Shown in pieces: positions 61,106 to 64,000 of a DNA stretch of 64,000 bases. The first letter of the stretch is position 1. Each line of letters starts with the position of its first letter. Position numbers and translations under genes: made by a program. The notes below the pieces were generated by a model. The model saw nothing but the letters and a program-made list of their open reading frames with translations. It made no database searches and was not told where the DNA came from. Source of the DNA: AP-15 sp963703745 (GTDB lineage: Bacteria > Pseudomonadota > Alphaproteobacteria > ATCC43930 > CGMCC-115725); assembly GCA_963703745.1 (NCBI GenBank), contig CAVPFL010000004.1, positions 1,730,938 through 1,794,937 on the forward strand, given 5' to 3'.

Positions 61106-61630
61106 CGGGCTGAGACCGGCTCGACGTGACAATCGGCAACGGGAAAGGCTCCGCGATCGGCTCAAGCGGAGCACCCGCAACTCCGAACTCGACCATGACG
61201 GTGCTGTGGCGATTCCGCTGTCGACAGCGGAAAAATGCGTTTTCGTTATCGAAAATTGCTGGGTCGACGCCGCATATCTGATGGCGATCAATGTCTTGAG
61301 TGCGCTTTGGCCATGCCGACCGACAGCGGAAATCCGGCGCTTTTTGGCGCACTTGGCAGCGGGCCGGCAGTGGAACTCAGATCATGGTTTGAGCTTGCGG
61401 AATTCGGCATGTCCGGCACTCATAAAATTGATTTAGTCTCATTGCCCCGTTATATGGGCGCACCCTCGACCGCCACAACGGGCGGCCATAAGCATCGGCA
61501 TTCGCAGAGAGGCAGCGGCGCCACCCGGAACACGCCGGGCGGTCAGCTTCTCCGCCGTTCCGGGGCGCGCTTGACGCGGCAGCGGGCGGGTCATGATACT
61601 GGTCGAGATTCGGGCACAGGAGGAAAGGCC
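61106..61630. other. Intergenic region without a recognisable gene
   Basis: About 525 bp, partly AT-rich near 61420-61450. Frames on both strands lack ribosome sites and domains. AGGAGGA at 61618-61624 is the ribosome site of the following ABM gene. Confidence 0.5.
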
Positions 61631-61921
61631 ATGGCGGTGCGGCTAGTCGTCACGTTCCACGCGGCGTCCGGCAAGGGCGCCGAACTCGCGCAGGCGATGA
61701 AGGCGCGTTGCGAGGTCTCGCGGCAGGATGCCGGCTGTGAACAGTTCGAGGTGTTCCAGAGCGTCTCCGATCCGGACAAGCTGGTCCTGCTCGAACTGTG
61801 GAAGGACCAAGCCGCGCTCGACGCGCACGCCAAACTGCAGGCGCAGCGCCCGGCTTTGCCGGAGGGGCTGCGGCTCGGCGCGGGCGAGCGCGAGGACTAT
61901 ACCCACAACCGTACCCGCTGA
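61631..61921 (+). CDS. Antibiotic biosynthesis monooxygenase (ABM) domain protein
   Basis: A 96-aa protein of the dimeric alpha+beta-barrel ABM superfamily, cofactor-free monooxygenases or small binding proteins. Pattern: VRLVVTFHAASGKGAELAQAM (strand-helix), CEQFEVFQSVSDPDKLVLLELWKDQAALDAHAK (residues 38-70), the core of the family. ATG 61631 is chosen because AGGAGGA lies seven bases upstream; the longer frame from 61235 is a shadow. It is 17 bp before the LLM flavoprotein gene, a likely two-gene operon. Confidence 0.85.
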   Translation: MAVRLVVTFHAASGKGAELAQAMKARCEVSRQDAGCEQFEVFQSVSDPDKLVLLELWKDQAALDAHAKLQAQRPALPEGLRLGAGEREDYTHNRTR

Positions 61922-61938
61922 ACCAAGGAGGCGCCAAA

Positions 61939-63018
61939 ATGCAGGCCTCGTATTTCGAAACCGGCCGCTATTACGCGCCCTCGAACCTGCCGCCGCAATG
62001 GCCGATGCCGGCCGTCGCCTACGACCGCGATGCGGGCTTGCGCGCCTTTCACGGCATGGTTGAGCGCAGCCGCTACGCCGAGGAGCTGGGGTACGACTGG
62101 GTCAGCGTCTCCGAGCACCATTATTCGCCGCGCATTCTGACCCCGTCGCTGCCGATCGCCGCGGCCTACATCGCCCAGCACGTGCACGACATCAAGATCG
62201 CGCTCTTGGGGCCGATCGTGCCGCAGAGCAACCCGGTACTGCTCGCCGAGGAAATGGCGATGCTCGACAACATGGCCGAGGGCCGGCTTGTCGTCGGCAT
62301 GCTGCGCGGCACCTCGAACGAGATGATGACCTACGACCTCAACCCCGCGGAATCGCGTGAGCGCACCGATGAGGGCATGGAGCTGATCCTGCGTGCCTGG
62401 AAGGAACCGCAGCCCTTCGCCTGGCAGGGACGGCATTTCCATTACCGCACCGTGTCGGTGTGGCCGAAGCCGCTGCAGCAGCCGCTGCCGCCGACCTATG
62501 CCCTCGGCACCAGCCGCGAGGCGAGCGACTTCGCGGCGCGCAACCACGTTGGTCTCGGCGTGTCGTTTGGCCCGTTCGACGCGATGGGCAGGGTGACCGG
62601 CTATTACAAACAAGAGTGCGCGCGCTGGGGCTGGCAGCCGGAGCCGCACCAGATCATCTACCGCGCCAACATCCTGATCGGCGAGAACGATGAAAAGGCC
62701 CAGCAGGCGCTGGCCCGATATCCGCGGCAGGCGGTGTTCGCGCTGAAGGTCGGGGTCGCCGCCGAACTGTTGCAACTCGACCAGCGCAACGTCGCCGGCG
62801 AAGGGCGACGGCCCGGCAATGTCAATCGGGCGCTGCCGATCAATTTCTGCGGCGGGCCGGACGAGATCATCACGCAATTGAAAGAGGCCCGCGAACAGAT
62901 CGGCTGCGGCGTCGTCGATCTGTCGTTTCAGACCCCAGGCTCGGAACATCCCGACGCGCTGATGGAAGCGCTCGAACTGTTCGGCAAAAAGGTGCTGCCG
63001 CACATCCGCGACATCTGA
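61939..63018 (+). CDS. LLM-class flavin-dependent oxidoreductase
   Basis: A 359-aa luciferase-like TIM-barrel enzyme that uses FMN or F420 to oxidise an organic substrate. Features: YDWVSVSEHHYSPR near residues 51-64, IALLGPIVPQSNPVLLAEEMAMLDNMAEGRLVVGMLRG near 86-123, and the C-terminal barrel segment with VVDLSFQTPGSEHPDALMEALELFG. ATG 61939 follows AAGGAG by eight bases. Alphaproteobacteria usually supply FMN through a reductase; none is adjacent. Together with the ABM gene it may form a small oxygenase module (inference). Confidence 0.9.
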   Translation: MQASYFETGRYYAPSNLPPQWPMPAVAYDRDAGLRAFHGMVERSRYAEELGYDWVSVSEHHYSPRILTPSLPIAAAYIAQHVHDIKIALLGPIVPQSNPVLLAEEMAMLDNMAEGRLVVGMLRGTSNEMMTYDLNPAESRERTDEGMELILRAWKEPQPFAWQGRHFHYRTVSVWPKPLQQPLPPTYALGTSREASDFAARNHVGLGVSFGPFDAMGRVTGYYKQECARWGWQPEPHQIIYRANILIGENDEKAQQALARYPRQAVFALKVGVAAELLQLDQRNVAGEGRRPGNVNRALPINFCGGPDEIITQLKEAREQIGCGVVDLSFQTPGSEHPDALMEALELFGKKVLPHIRDI

Positions 63019-63035
63019 AAATCCCCCCGCCCTAA

Positions 63036-63051
63036 CCCTCCCCCGCAAGCG
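63036..63051. repeat. Half of a GC-rich palindrome interrupted by an insertion sequence
   Basis: CCCTCCCCCGCAAGCG is the left half plus loop of the palindrome seen complete at 14838-14861. The expected GGGGGAGGG is absent: the sequence changes to the insertion element at about 63052. Confidence 0.65.
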
Positions 63052-64000
63052 CTACGGGATTCACACAAATAATATGTATTTATCAATGACTTACGATCAA
63101 GGCAATGTGGAATCCGGCGACCATCGCCGCGAGCCGATCCCAACCGGCGCGCATCGTCTTGGGCCCGGGCGGCTTGTAGTAGCAATTCCAGCCGCCCAGC
63201 CGGGCGACAATCCACGACAGCCACGCCAAGGAGCGGGGCGGGTGGGGATTCTTCTGACGCGGCGTCCTGCCTTCGAGAGTTGGCGCAATCGCATCGGCGG
63301 CCTCCAGGGTGTCCGGGCCGGCAACATCGGCGGCCGGTCTGGGGCCGCCCGCGCGGGCATCGACCAGTTGGATCGTGCGCACCGCGGCGCCGATGGCCAG
63401 CGCCCCCAACTTGAACAGGCGGTCGGCGTCATGCACCTGGACGTCCGGCAATTCCAGACCGTCACTTTTGCTGGCGCGGAAGACCTGTTCGATGCGCCAG
63501 CGCAGCCGATAGATTTGAATAATCTCTTCGGCTGCCGCCAAATCGGCGACCGGCAGGGTGGTGATCAGCCGCCAATGGATGGCCGTGGTGCCGCGCGGTG
63601 GCTGTTCCTCGCGCGCCTCGACCAAGCTCAGATCGCGGTATTCGGGATCATTGGGATCGCCCCCATTATGCGGTCGCCGCACGCGGATCGGCCCGGCCCG
63701 CAGGGTGACCGTGGCCACACGCCCCTTGTCGCCCGGGCCGCGCGGCCCCACCCGCACTTCAGCCATGCCCAGTGCCGGCCATGCCGCGGGCTGCGCAAAC
63801 AACCGCGTGCCATCCGCGAGCGTGCGGTCTTGCGCCGCACGGACCACCAGTTCGACGCGCGCCGGGCGGCGCGCGAACAGCGCAAAGATGTCGCTTTCGC
63901 GATCCCCAACCACGATCAGCTGGTTGGCCCCGGCGGCGCGCTTGGCAACCACCTCGGTTGCGCTCAGCCAGCGCTGCGATTCCTTCTCGTCAAGCCGACG
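63052..64000. mobile_element. IS4-family insertion sequence, truncated by the window edge
   Basis: The left end is at about 63052, where an AT-rich stretch (TTCACACAAATAATATG) replaces the second half of the palindrome. The transposase gene is read leftwards and runs past 64000. The terminal inverted repeat cannot be verified because the other end is not in the window. Confidence 0.75.
63083..64000 (-). CDS. IS4-family transposase (5' part outside window)
   Basis: At least 305 residues of a DDE transposase; the frame is open at the window edge, so the N-terminal part is missing. VVGDRESDIFALF holds a catalytic Asp region. IYRLRWRIEQVFRASKSDGL is the Y-(2)-R-(3)-E-(6)-K signature of IS4 transposases, containing the catalytic Glu. 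The C-terminal part ends at the stop at 63083, close to the element's end. It appears intact within the window. Confidence 0.88.
   Translation of the reverse strand, partial: RRLDEKESQRWLSATEVVAKRAAGANQLIVVGDRESDIFALFARRPARVELVVRAAQDRTLADGTRLFAQPAAWPALGMAEVRVGPRGPGDKGRVATVTLRAGPIRVRRPHNGGDPNDPEYRDLSLVEAREEQPPRGTTAIHWRLITTLPVADLAAAEEIIQIYRLRWRIEQVFRASKSDGLELPDVQVHDADRLFKLGALAIGAAVRTIQLVDARAGGPRPAADVAGPDTLEAADAIAPTLEGRTPRQKNPHPPRSLAWLSWIVARLGGWNCYYKPPGPKTMRAGWDRLAAMVAGFHIALIVSH

Noticed and set aside
61083..61437. ORFs on both strands after the DUF1446 gene
   Set aside because: Neither shows family features or a ribosome site.

Overview
The window looks like chromosomal DNA of a high-GC alphaproteobacterium with a soil-type lifestyle. 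The evidence is family-level: PutA without an obvious N-terminal DNA-binding domain, OmpA proteins with a Pro-rich linker, a SAM/cyclase/ATPase/TPR protein, a CaiB-type CoA transferase, a DUF1446 protein and a UGSC selenoprotein. The exact lineage cannot be fixed from sequence reading alone. No rRNA, tRNA or CRISPR array was seen.

Layout. 1-5.4 kb: end of a Sel1/TPR gene, putA and an alkyl-DHAP-synthase-like FAD oxidase. 5.4-11.6 kb: envelope region with two tandem duplications, each carrying its own upstream region (two OmpA-like porins; two small Pro/Gly/His-rich secreted proteins). A scrap of the FAD oxidase between the porins shows that the porin duplication once included that gene. 13.1-22.2 kb: an intact respiratory cluster of PoxB-type pyruvate:quinone oxidoreductase, catalase-like peroxidase, cytochrome b561, FdhF/YdeP molybdoenzyme, FdhD and a CIO-type quinol oxidase (two subunits). 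22.2-31.1 kb: a C4/pyruvate block in visible decay (second poxB, mqo, malic enzyme and second beta-hydroxyacid dehydrogenase all broken; fumC, a cupin and the first dehydrogenase intact).

31-43 kb: mixed genes (MBL hydrolase, two members of an unnamed small protein family, DUF4440, quinone reductase, several alpha/beta hydrolases, a frameshifted MscS channel, threonine aldolase with an ATA where its start codon should be, a short MNT protein, aldose epimerase). 43.6-51.5 kb: a large cyclase/ATPase/TPR regulator, a CoA transferase, and scraps including an internally deleted copy of the regulator. 51.5-58 kb: the most coherent region. A perfect FNR/FixK-type box (TTGAT-N4-ATCAA) lies between divergent operons. 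Leftward run a universal stress protein, an MpaB/DUF2236 oxygenase-like protein, an uncharacterised 379-aa protein and a UGSC protein whose ORF is split by an in-frame UGA best read as selenocysteine. Rightward run pgk, a CBS-BON protein and a secreted hydrolase. 58-64 kb: HtrA/DegQ protease, DUF1446 protein, ABM monooxygenase, LLM flavin oxidoreductase, and an IS4-type element inserted in a GC-rich palindrome and cut by the window edge.

Themes: repeated local duplication followed by loss of one copy, and a low-oxygen/quinone-linked metabolic flavour (PoxB, Mqo, bd-type oxidase, FNR box, USP).
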